Below, piece after piece: positions 1 to 8,316 of a stretch of 64,000 bases of DNA. The notes beneath the pieces were generated by a model. The model was not told the origin of the DNA. It saw nothing but the letters and a program-made list of their open reading frames with translations, and did no database searches. Origin of the DNA: Prochlorococcus sp. AG-436-J02 (GTDB lineage: Bacteria > Cyanobacteriota > Cyanobacteriia > PCC-6307 > Cyanobiaceae); assembly GCA_003212625.1 (NCBI GenBank), contig QCPI01000001.1, forward strand, positions 124,001 to 188,000, read 5' to 3'. A program made the position numbers and the translations under genes. The stretch's first letter is position 1. The number at the start of each line of letters is the position of its first letter.

Positions 1-149
1 GTAGTTATTTATATAGGGTCAATAAAATTAGAAAGATTATTTTAAGTGATCAAGGGACTATTTTTGATTATTCCAAGCATTTTTAATTACTATGATTGAC
101 TTTTATTACGCTAGAAAAAATTGTCATTTAATAATTTTAACTATAATAA

Positions 150-338
150 ATGTATGTATATACATTTATTGTGAAATTGATTCAATGGCATAAATCATTT
201 ATTGAGCGTGCTCAAAAAGAAATGGGGATATCAAATTATGCTTTGTATTGGTTCGGTTTCCTCGAAGGCGCTTTAATAATGTGGCTAATTATGAAAGTCA
301 TTTCTGTATTGAAGATGAAATCGGAGTTTCCCTTTTAA
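150..338 (+). CDS. hypothetical small membrane protein (62 aa)
   Basis: ORF with a hydrophobic C-terminal stretch (FLEGALIMWLIMKVI); no family recognised. Confidence 0.5.
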   Translation: MYVYTFIVKLIQWHKSFIERAQKEMGISNYALYWFGFLEGALIMWLIMKVISVLKMKSEFPF

Positions 339-469
339 TGAAGCTGTTCTAGCAATCTTTGCTTAAGAATATATTTATGACCATATTTCATACTTTAATA
401 TCAAAAAACTGCTTGTTTTCCTTCTAAACAGATTTATTGTATTTATGGATAGAATATCTTTGGATTTAA

Positions 470-676
470 ATGGCTATTGATCCTGTAGTAATTTCACCCT
501 CTAGTGCAAAAGAGAGTAGAGCAGGTAGATTTTTTCCTAAATGGGCAATTTTCAGTGCAGCCATGCTTGGCGTGGTTGTCCTTGTTGGGTTAATTAAAAC
601 TCTTCTCCCTGCAATTGGAATGGCTTTTTTATTAGCGTTTATTTGGTCGAAATCAATTACAACTCGAAGATACTGA
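470..676 (+). CDS. hypothetical small membrane protein (68 aa)
   Basis: ORF with one or two predicted TM segments (WAIFSAAMLGVVVLVGLIKTLLPAIGMAFLLAFIW). Confidence 0.55.
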   Translation: MAIDPVVISPSSAKESRAGRFFPKWAIFSAAMLGVVVLVGLIKTLLPAIGMAFLLAFIWSKSITTRRY

Positions 677-726
677 GAAAGTTGTTCTCCAAGCCTTAAG
701 GCTCTCTTTAGAGATCTTTTTATTCA

Positions 727-879
727 TTACCTTCCGATAATGAAATGGTGAACGGAGGGGACTGTTCTATAAAGAATGTAAATAATAATGACCAATAAAT
801 TACCTCCAACAACTGCTGCACCTGCAGCGAAATTTCCTTCTTTAGTGGTGTAATCCCACTTTGGCTCGTTATCTGTCAT
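727..879 (-). CDS. hypothetical 50-aa single-TM protein MTDNEPKWDYTTKEGNFAAGAAVVGGNLLVIIIYILYRTVPSVHHFIIGR
   Basis: Hand-translated from the reverse strand; absent from the ORF track, apparently because of its size cut-off; soluble N-terminus followed by a clear TM segment. Confidence 0.5.
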   Translation of the reverse strand: MTDNEPKWDYTTKEGNFAAGAAVVGGNLLVIIIYILYRTVPSVHHFIIGR

Positions 880-1086
880 GGTTGGATTATTAGTAACTTT
901 ATTATTGCCATTTATCGACCGTGATCAACAAATATAACTAATATAAGAAAAAAACAAGATCTAAATTTCTGTGAAATCACAGATCTAACCTCTTTCTTCT
1001 AAAAGAGAAAAGAGGTCAATATCCATTGACTAAAAGTGTGAAATCCTTAAGTTCTATTGCTATAACTGGCTTTCTGATTTATAAAT

Positions 1087-1410
1087 TTAGGCTTCCTTCT
1101 TGGAAATGACTTCGGCATCCACAATATCTTGTGTATCAACATATTCATTGCTTTTTCGATCAATCCAATTAGTTATACCAAAGACAAGAGGCTTTGATCC
1201 TCGATATATAACAAATGCAGTGGGCAGAACACTTATTATCCCAACTGCAGGATTTTTGAAAATGAGTCGCCCTGCTTTTATATTAAAAAGAATAATTAAT
1301 AGAGAAGGAATTAAAATACTCAAAATAGTCTTGAGAGCTTCAGACCATCCGACACGATAAACCCACCAAATTGCAGCTATAACGGCAATATATAGAACAA
1401 AATATGTCAT
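1087..1410 (-). CDS. hypothetical membrane protein (107 aa)
   Basis: ORF with multiple hydrophobic segments; preferred over the overlapping + strand ORF 1100..1360. Confidence 0.6.
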   Translation of the reverse strand: MTYFVLYIAVIAAIWWVYRVGWSEALKTILSILIPSLLIILFNIKAGRLIFKNPAVGIISVLPTAFVIYRGSKPLVFGITNWIDRKSNEYVDTQDIVDAEVISKKEA

Positions 1411-2403
1411 AGCATATTACCTAGCTTGGATGTAATCGTTGTGGTCTAACTATCTTATGAACTTCTTTTCTTTTTGCGTGGCTTCCTTCAATTATCTAAA
1501 CGCTATCAATAAATTATTCAAAAGCGAAGCTGCTAATCACCTTAATTGACTTGGTTGGACTTATGCTAAATCACTTTATCACCAGGTTAATCAGATCAAG
1601 CACAGGCAAATACCACTATTGTTGATTGGATTGAAAACCATGTAAGTCTTTTAATTGCTTTTATATGAAAAGCTGATACTTTAAATTCCCAGATGCTGTA
1701 AATAACTATTTAGTTGTTTTTAAGTAATAGGTGTATTTTTTGTAATCCTTTAGAAATAATAATTACTCATAGCAAAGTCTTTAATTATTAGTCATCTTTA
1801 AATTGAATTCATTTCGAGGATGGAATGTCGAAAGTTTTGAATTGGGTTTTATTTCAGTTTGCTATAAGTTATTACGGAGATTCATTGAAAGAGTTTCAGG
1901 TTGAAAATGATTAGATATTTTTAAGCTTTGAAATATTTTATGAATCTTTAAAATTTTCATGAAATTATTAATTCATGATACCTAAGCAAAGTATGCTTAA
2001 CGACCTTGCTCGAGAGAAAAGGAATTCTAAAAAAGTTAAAATTAGTTAATTAATAAATTTCATGGATTTTTATAATGAGCCATATTCGTCTATTTAACAA
2101 TCTATTTGTGTTAATGCTACCCTTTTGTTGTTGAAATACTTTTAATGCCTGAGTGTAAAAAATTAATGCTTAGCTAATTACTAATGGTTTGTTTTTAGAC
2201 CTTCTTCAATTACTGGTGGATTAAAATTTTTATTTTTAGCTTTGATGATGGTTACGTGAGAATGGATTCATCTTAGGAGAATTATGATTTCTCAGTTGTT
2301 GAAGCTTAAAAAACTAGGCTTCTAAGAATAAGATATATTTTGGTCTTACAGAAATGCGTCACATTGGCTAATCAACTTTGCAGTTATAATTGAGACCTTA
2401 CTT

Positions 2404-3096
2404 TTAGCTAAGACTTTTTAAACTTGAAAAAGAAAAGACTTGTTTGTTTAATAATGAACCTTCTAAGGACTCTTGGTGTATGGATCTAGAGGCCAAAACC
2501 CAGGGCCCATTTTCGTATAAAGGTATAAAATTATCTCTATAATGATGTTTTTCTTGTAAATCTTTTTTTGAAATTGGATCAAGATACTGACTTGAATAAT
2601 GCTTACTTAAATATCCATTTCCAGTATGTATAACATCCTTAGTAAGGATAACTATTAGATTCCCATGAATATGTCTATAAACCATCGTAACAACATCATT
2701 TTTGACTCTATATTTATCACCTTCATTTTTTCCTCCAACTATAATCTCTGAACCAACTTCATTTGTATCTCCAAGGGTAAAGGTATTCTTGCCATGAGTT
2801 TGTTCAAATGATCTTCTAACTCGATGAATAGCGACTTCCCAAAGTTGTGAAGAAATAGCTTTATGTATTTGTTCATCATCTATTTCTTGAATAGTCGCTT
2901 TTAAGTCTTGTCCTAAACTAAAAGTTCCTTTTATTTCTCTTGTGCCATCTGTCCATGAACAGCTACCTTTATAGCCTTTAAAATTAGAGTCCCATGTGTA
3001 GCGATTTTCATATGCAGCTTTAAATAAATGAGTACAGTCTGCTCCTTTGACTACGTTGGTTAACATAAAAATCTTTTTAATAGTCATCTTAGTCAA
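2404..3096 (-). CDS. DUF3386-like cyanobacterial protein
   Basis: Family-like motifs AAYENRYTWDSNFKGYKG, HRVRRSFEQTHGKNTF, GDKYRVKNDVV, RHIHGNLIVI, GYLSKHYSSQYLDP. Confidence 0.7.
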   Translation of the reverse strand: MTKMTIKKIFMLTNVVKGADCTHLFKAAYENRYTWDSNFKGYKGSCSWTDGTREIKGTFSLGQDLKATIQEIDDEQIHKAISSQLWEVAIHRVRRSFEQTHGKNTFTLGDTNEVGSEIIVGGKNEGDKYRVKNDVVTMVYRHIHGNLIVILTKDVIHTGNGYLSKHYSSQYLDPISKKDLQEKHHYRDNFIPLYENGPWVLASRSIHQESLEGSLLNKQVFSFSSLKSLS

Positions 3097-3327
3097 TTAA
3101 ATTTTTTAATCACAGTTATTCAAGATCAATATTTGTGATAGCCAAGTTCATGCAAGAAATGGCTATCTTGCAAAAGCATCTCATTAGTAGAAAAAACCTT
3201 TGCAATATATTTTTAATATATTTATAAGAATTTTTCAGATTAATTGATACACATTAACGCAAATGATTTGACCTTGGTGAGGGTTAAATCATTTGCGTTA
3301 TAATTTCAGCTAAAGAACTTTTAATTT

Positions 3328-3561
3328 CTATTTTCTGAGATTAGTTATTGATTCATCTTCTTGATCATCCTTTTCATCCCAACCCCAGCTTCTTTTTATA
3401 TCTTTTAATGACCTGCCACTATCCTTTTGTAGAGGACTTAAAGGAATCCAACTCCAATCAAGTAAAAGAGTAGCGGCAACTCCAAAAAGTATATGGCCAA
3501 AAAGTACGCCTATTACATCTATTTTAGTAAGTGACTCTTGCCCAATAGAGGGATCGTACAA
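3328..3561 (-). CDS. hypothetical protein (77 aa)
   Basis: ORF with a hydrophobic N-terminal half and acidic C-terminus. Confidence 0.5.
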   Translation of the reverse strand: MYDPSIGQESLTKIDVIGVLFGHILFGVAATLLLDWSWIPLSPLQKDSGRSLKDIKRSWGWDEKDDQEDESITNLRK

Positions 3562-3713
3562 ATTTTCTGAACCATACTGAATTTAATTATAGGAAATCTT
3601 TTTGAGCTTTTAAGAAGAAATCAAGCTTTATTTTTATATATAGTTTTTTCTAATGTGAGTGATCATTTTTAATAGTATGTTCGGTTGACCACCATCAACA
3701 AGAACACAGCCCC

Positions 3714-3731
3714 GTTACATTACTTTACATA
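3714..3731 (+). promoter_or_regulatory. HLR1-like direct repeat, putative RpaB binding site
   Basis: GTTACATT-AC-TTTACATA matches the cyanobacterial HLR1 consensus (G/T)TTACA(T/A)(T/A)NN(G/T)TTACA(T/A)(T/A) at every defined position; lies 15 bp upstream of the first hli start codon. Confidence 0.65.
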
Positions 3732-3746
3732 AATTACTCTTTTAAA

Positions 3747-3854
3747 ATGACTCCTGAAGCAGAAAAGTTCAACGGTTGGGCGGCAATGCTTGGCTTTGTC
3801 GCAGCTTTCGGCGCATATGCATTAACTGGGCAAATTATTCCTGGAATTTTCTAA
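3747..3854 (+). CDS. hli: high-light-inducible protein (35 aa) MTPEAEKFNGWAAMLGFVAAFGAYALTGQIIPGIF
   Basis: Hand-translated; HLI signature NGWAAMLGF and C-terminal TGQIIPGIF; too short for the ORF track. Confidence 0.88.
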   Translation: MTPEAEKFNGWAAMLGFVAAFGAYALTGQIIPGIF

Positions 3855-3867
3855 ACATTTTTTCACC

Positions 3868-3987
3868 ATGAAACCATCTAACAAAACAATTCTTGAAAGG
3901 AGTATCGGAAGGCCAGCAATGATGACTTTCGTTCTTCTAACAGGTATCTACCTTATAACTGGTCAACTTATCCCTGGAGTTGTGTAA
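3868..3987 (+). CDS. hli: high-light-inducible protein (39 aa) MKPSNKTILERSIGRPAMMTFVLLTGIYLITGQLIPGVV
   Basis: Hand-translated; single-helix HLI with TGQLIPGVV C-terminus. Confidence 0.85.
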   Translation: MKPSNKTILERSIGRPAMMTFVLLTGIYLITGQLIPGVV

Positions 3988-4133
3988 TGACTATTCAAAA
4001 AAATGAAGAAAGAAACATTGATCCTGAAAAAGTAACTGCAGAAAGGCTTAACGGCTACGCAGCTCTATTTGGTTGTATCGCCTTAGTTGGCGCTTATGCA
4101 ACAACAGGTCAAATCATTCCAGGCTTTGTTTGA
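3987..4133 (+). CDS. hli: high-light-inducible protein (48 aa) ...VTAERLNGYAALFGCIALVGAYATTGQIIPGFV
   Basis: Hand-translated; HLI motif plus TGQIIPGFV; start overlaps previous stop (taATG). Confidence 0.88.
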   Translation: MTIQKNEERNIDPEKVTAERLNGYAALFGCIALVGAYATTGQIIPGFV

Positions 4134-4252
4134 TGGAAAATAAATTCTGGAAAACTGCTGAGCAGATAAATGGTCGTCTCGCGATGATTGGTTTATTTGC
4201 AGCAGTAGTTAATTATGGATTTACTGGTTGGATAGTTCCTGGAATTATCTAG
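4133..4252 (+). CDS. hli: high-light-inducible protein (39 aa) MENKFWKTAEQINGRLAMIGLFAAVVNYGFTGWIVPGII
   Basis: Hand-translated; canonical chlorophyll-binding motif EQINGRLAMIG; start overlaps previous stop (tgATG). Confidence 0.9.
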   Translation: MENKFWKTAEQINGRLAMIGLFAAVVNYGFTGWIVPGII

Positions 4253-4267
4253 ATTCATAAAATAATT

Positions 4268-4296
4268 AAAAGCTCTCAAATTTCGAGGGCTTTTTT
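4268..4296 (+). terminator. Rho-independent terminator of the hli operon
   Basis: Hairpin AAAAGCTCTC..GAGGGCT followed by TTTTTT directly after the last hli stop. Confidence 0.7.
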
Positions 4297-4336
4297 ATGT
4301 TTTTTAAAGATTTTTTGGATAGGTAGGTTATTAATT

Positions 4337-4531
4337 TTAGAGAAAAATCCCTTTTGATTGAACAAAGATATGAAAAGCTGGATTATGAAGATATTCAATA
4401 TATAAAGCGATTAAAAATGCACCACTTAAGCAGGTACTAGCAATTATTGATCCAAAAATAACAACTGGTTTTTTTCTCACGATTGACTGCGGATCTGCAA
4501 TTACAAATCTCTTTAATCTTGAGACAGTCAT
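4337..4531 (-). CDS. hypothetical membrane protein (64 aa)
   Basis: ORF with one TM segment (VVIFGSIIASTCLSGAFLIALYIEYL). Confidence 0.45.
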   Translation of the reverse strand: MTVSRLKRFVIADPQSIVRKKPVVIFGSIIASTCLSGAFLIALYIEYLHNPAFHIFVQSKGIFL

Positions 4532-4598
4532 GTTAATTTTTCATCTATTCAATACCTAGCCATTTCAAGTGCTCATTATTCCCTTCTTAAGGTTTTCT

Positions 4599-4970
4599 TT
4601 ACGATGCTCTTCTTTTCGATGACAGGGCTTGACAAGAAAATTCTTGAATTTCTCCATTAGGTAAAAGTTGAGCAAATCTAGGGTTATCCATTCTTAATCC
4701 ATTTTTCTCATCTTGATAACTCCATAACCACTTCTTGTCCGTGAAAGATATATCTCCAACCTTAAAAGATACTGGAAGCATGAGGTTTATATCTCGCCAA
4801 GTAAGAACTATAAATGCTCCTTTATCAATTTTTTTAAGATCATTAGTTAATGCGAAATCTCCATTTAAGTTATTTCTGATTACTGCAGTTAATCTATCTC
4901 CATCGCAATTGAAATCTGGAGAAGGATTTAAACTAATAAATAGACTAAGAAATAATGTAATAAAAATCAT
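4599..4970 (-). CDS. hypothetical exported protein (123 aa)
   Basis: N-terminal signal-like sequence (MIFITLFLSLFISLNPSPDF); preferred over overlapping + ORF 4735..5076. Confidence 0.6.
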   Translation of the reverse strand: MIFITLFLSLFISLNPSPDFNCDGDRLTAVIRNNLNGDFALTNDLKKIDKGAFIVLTWRDINLMLPVSFKVGDISFTDKKWLWSYQDEKNGLRMDNPRFAQLLPNGEIQEFSCQALSSKRRAS

Positions 4971-5339
4971 TTGGTTTTCTTATAGGAAAAAATATAATTT
5001 TTGCATTTTTGATAGTAATTTATTACCATGTTGGTTTATCTTTAATGAGAGTATGCTTTCACTCCCAATTGCTTAAAAATTTCTTTTAAAAGATACTATT
5101 CTCTAAGCGATTGAATAAATAAAAGTTGCACAAATTAAAACTCTTATAATCGAATTTCTTCTTTTTAGGAGTTGATTTTAATTATAAAACAATTAAAGGC
5201 TGTTTTCTTTGATATCGTAAGGCCTACCAGCAATAGAATAAGTATTATTATGTATAATGCATGTTTTTGGATTAATGTTTTTTCATCTTTTTGAAAAAAT
5301 ATTCTGCTATATTGTTATATGCTCTAATTGCTTTTAATA

Positions 5340-5471
5340 ATGGCGAGGAATTGGGAGTCCGGCCCATCCTTTTACAAAAAGGGCTCTTTTCATAATAAGT
5401 TAGGCATGATATCACTTTGGATCTTTATATCTTTTGCCTCAATCCAAATTCTCGTAATGATCTTTAGCTGA
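5340..5471 (+). CDS. possible 43-aa single-TM peptide MARNWESGPSFYKKGSFHNKLGMISLWIFISFASIQILVMIFS
   Basis: Hand-translated small ORF, hydrophilic N-terminus and C-terminal TM; no homology evidence. Confidence 0.3.
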   Translation: MARNWESGPSFYKKGSFHNKLGMISLWIFISFASIQILVMIFS

Positions 5472-5543
5472 ATTATATTTACATAATTCTTTAATATTAA
5501 TTTTCTTGCACTTTATATATAATATTTTATTTATATCAATAGA

Positions 5544-5831
5544 TTGAATCTGGTTTTCAATTTATCTACTTTGTATTTGATTATGATCCTTCTCAAGATT
5601 ACTAACGCCTCAGATGTTGTAGCTTCTAAAGCAGGTAAATTATTTGAGAAAATGACTCCGGAGATGATTGATCAGAAATTGGTAGAAAGCCAGGTTATTC
5701 AGCAGATGATTGATCAACTTCAACTAGAGGGACTAAAGGGACAGATTTCTAGTGTCAAGGGTTTAGATATTAGTGATAATACCTTGCTAACTAAAAGTAG
5801 TTTTAAGGTTAGGAGTACTAAAACTTTTTGA
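5544..5831 (+). CDS. hypothetical protein (up to 95 aa)
   Basis: ORF with hydrophobic N-terminus; the true start may be the internal ATG at 5583. Confidence 0.4.
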   Translation: MNLVFNLSTLYLIMILLKITNASDVVASKAGKLFEKMTPEMIDQKLVESQVIQQMIDQLQLEGLKGQISSVKGLDISDNTLLTKSSFKVRSTKTF

Positions 5832-6228
5832 TTTTAGAAATAGTATAAAGTATTTTTAATTTATTTTTATTAAACAATGAAATAATTAATTAAAACTATT
5901 TCTTATAAATTCCCTAGTGATAGTTTTAATTCTTAAAAGTTATTGGTTCAAGGTCCTTAAGACTATTGATATATATCTCCTATCTCAAATTGTCGACATT
6001 CGTTTTGTCCATGGAATTTGTGATTCATGCATAGAAGAGAACTTCCTTGATTTACTAGAGCTTTGGAATGAAGATAAACTTGATTTGCAAAATAAACAAA
6101 ACAGTCCAGAATGCTAAAAAGAGTAAATAGTTTTATAGAATAAAAAAGTTGTCCTAAATTAATTATTTCTAAGATTTTTGATGAGTGTATAAATACTTCT
6201 ATAAATCTTTTTTCAAATGTTTTGAAAT

Positions 6229-7095
6229 ATGATTGGTTTTTTTGCAGCAATTTCAGCAGTAATTTGTTGGACTTTTGCATGTTCTATTTGGCGTAAAGAA
6301 TCTGAAGAGTTATTACCCAGACAAATCAACATTTATAAAAATGTTCTCGCTTCAATCTTTTTTTTGCCAGTGGGATTTACGATTAGTTGGTTTTCTGATT
6401 TAAGCTCTATATTTGTTTTGATGATCAGTGGTATTGTTGGAATTGCTATAGGGGATACTTTATATATTAATTCATTAAAAATAATAGGAACGAGAAAAAC
6501 CCTTTCATTTGAAGCATTAACTCCAATAATTGCAACTACTATAGAATCATTGACTATCAATGAGATTTATCCTCAAAAAGTATGGATAGGATCATTAATT
6601 GTATCTTTTTCTTTATTTATGATTGTACGTCAAAATACATTTAAAAAAGACCTCTCTAGTAAAACACAGATTATTGGAATACTCTGCGCATTGGGATCTA
6701 TTCTTTGTGCTATTTTTGCAGCTTTGTTGTCTAGAATAATTTTAATTAGCTCTATATTAACTCCATTACAAACTACTGAAATCAGGCTTTTATCTGCATC
6801 AATATTTTTATTTTTATTTTTTAAAAATGATTTTTTTGATCTTCTTAGTAAAAAATCAATAACTAAAATAAATCATTCAGGTTTAGTTTTATCAACTTTC
6901 ATTGGCACTAATTGTGGAATATTTTTTCAACAGATGGTTTTTAAATTTTTACCTATTGGAATTGGATGGACTCTCTTAAGTCTTTCTCCAATCTTAGCAC
7001 TATTTATTTCAAAAAAAGAAGGAGATAATATCAATAAATTAACAGTTATTTATTCATTACTATCTTTTATTGGAATTGCTATTACTTTAAGTTAA
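6229..7095 (+). CDS. DMT-superfamily (EamA-like) permease
   Basis: 288 aa with about 10 hydrophobic segments in two repeats; GDTLYINSLKIIGTRKTLSFEALTPIIATTIE typical of EamA proteins. Confidence 0.75.
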   Translation: MIGFFAAISAVICWTFACSIWRKESEELLPRQINIYKNVLASIFFLPVGFTISWFSDLSSIFVLMISGIVGIAIGDTLYINSLKIIGTRKTLSFEALTPIIATTIESLTINEIYPQKVWIGSLIVSFSLFMIVRQNTFKKDLSSKTQIIGILCALGSILCAIFAALLSRIILISSILTPLQTTEIRLLSASIFLFLFFKNDFFDLLSKKSITKINHSGLVLSTFIGTNCGIFFQQMVFKFLPIGIGWTLLSLSPILALFISKKEGDNINKLTVIYSLLSFIGIAITLS

Positions 7096-7337
7096 ACTTC
7101 AAAGTAATCATTTTCTTTCCAATATTCATCTGGATCATCTTCGTAGTCGGGCGAATCTTCTAATTCACCAGGTTGTTCTCCTAGTAGTATGAGTAATCCT
7201 TCTAGGTATCTCATCTCTGAAGGGTTATCTGATTTATTTAAGCGATCTTTGATTTGTTTAGTGGCTTCAGGATCTCCTTCCTCAACAGCTTTGGTTAATA
7301 AATAGATAGGATCATTTTTGGGATCTACTTCTTTCAT
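7092..7337 (-). CDS. conserved-looking acidic hypothetical protein (81 aa)
   Basis: ORF of credible composition, convergent with and overlapping 6229..7095 by 4 bp. Confidence 0.55.
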   Translation of the reverse strand: MKEVDPKNDPIYLLTKAVEEGDPEATKQIKDRLNKSDNPSEMRYLEGLLILLGEQPGELEDSPDYEDDPDEYWKENDYFEV

Positions 7338-7380
7338 TTAATTTTCAATTATTTAGTGATGTAAGTTTGAACTTTGATAT

Positions 7381-7803
7381 TCATGAGAAATTTCTATCAG
7401 TTGTGCCTGGATAAAAAAGAGTATTCTGCTCAATATTAATTTCTGCAAATTTGATAGGTTCCCAAAATAAATCTCTTGTAATTAAAAATCGGATATCTTT
7501 TTCTTTCAAGAACTTATCATTGACAAGTTTTTGAAGAGTTTTTATAGGAATCTCCCCCCAATCGCAGGAATTTGTTAGCCAATTGTCCATTTCCCAAAAA
7601 GGTTCAGAATTTATTATTTGAAATCCAAAGGCAATTTCCCTGTCTTCTGAGATCTCTGAAAGGTACCAATCCCCTACTACGCCATATAGGTGACAATAAA
7701 TTAAATCATCGCTCGAACCTTTACTTTTGCCTGAGATAGACTTCATTAATGAAGCTGTTGACTCAGGGACGAGAATAAGTGGATTTTTGTTTTTTTCGGT
7801 CAA
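7381..7803 (-). CDS. hypothetical protein (140 aa)
   Basis: Long single ORF, soluble composition. Confidence 0.6.
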   Translation of the reverse strand: MTEKNKNPLILVPESTASLMKSISGKSKGSSDDLIYCHLYGVVGDWYLSEISEDREIAFGFQIINSEPFWEMDNWLTNSCDWGEIPIKTLQKLVNDKFLKEKDIRFLITRDLFWEPIKFAEINIEQNTLFYPGTTDRNFS

Positions 7804-7917
7804 AATAGGATTAATTGAATAATTCTTTTAAAAAGGTTTAATTCCTAATTATATTTTTAAAAAACTACATTTAGTTATTTTCATTTCTTATGTAATAAAT
7901 TTAACTTTATTTGATTT

Positions 7918-8262
7918 TCAATCATCAAGATCTGAAGCTTTAAGTGCTTGCAAAGCCATATTTATGTGTGCCCCCATAGCTCCCAAAGCCATGATAGATT
8001 TATGATTTTTATTTCTGACTAAAAATTGATCTTTCTTCTGTAACATTAGTAATATTTTTTTGCTTGTGTTCACCCAATCTGCAATTAGATTATTGAACTC
8101 TTGATTTTCGATTTCATCTTTTGTAGACGTTTCGATGGATAAAGTTTCTTTTTTTGCTTTATTCAAAAGGGTATTTAACTCTTTATGACTTATCGAATTT
8201 GGTGAAAAATGATTGTTATTCAATTTTTCTTTTAAATCTGTTCTAAAAATATCATAAATCAC
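7918..8262 (-). CDS. hypothetical protein (114 aa)
   Basis: Single ORF, Lys/Asn-rich soluble protein. Confidence 0.55.
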   Translation of the reverse strand: MIYDIFRTDLKEKLNNNHFSPNSISHKELNTLLNKAKKETLSIETSTKDEIENQEFNNLIADWVNTSKKILLMLQKKDQFLVRNKNHKSIMALGAMGAHINMALQALKASDLDD

Positions 8263-8316
8263 TATTAGGATAAGGGGAGATACCCGACCAATTCTGTTCC
8301 TCTATTAAGAAGTCAA

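Noticed and set aside
1100-1360. 86-aa ORF on + strand
   Set aside because: Antisense to the better membrane-protein ORF 1087..1410.
4735-5076. 113-aa ORF on + strand
   Set aside because: Antisense to the signal-peptide-bearing ORF 4599..4970; composition less protein-like.
5917-6280. Opposing ORFs 5917..6117 (+) and 5963..6280 (-)
   Set aside because: They overlap almost completely and neither has a recognisable motif; I could not choose, so neither is listed as a gene.
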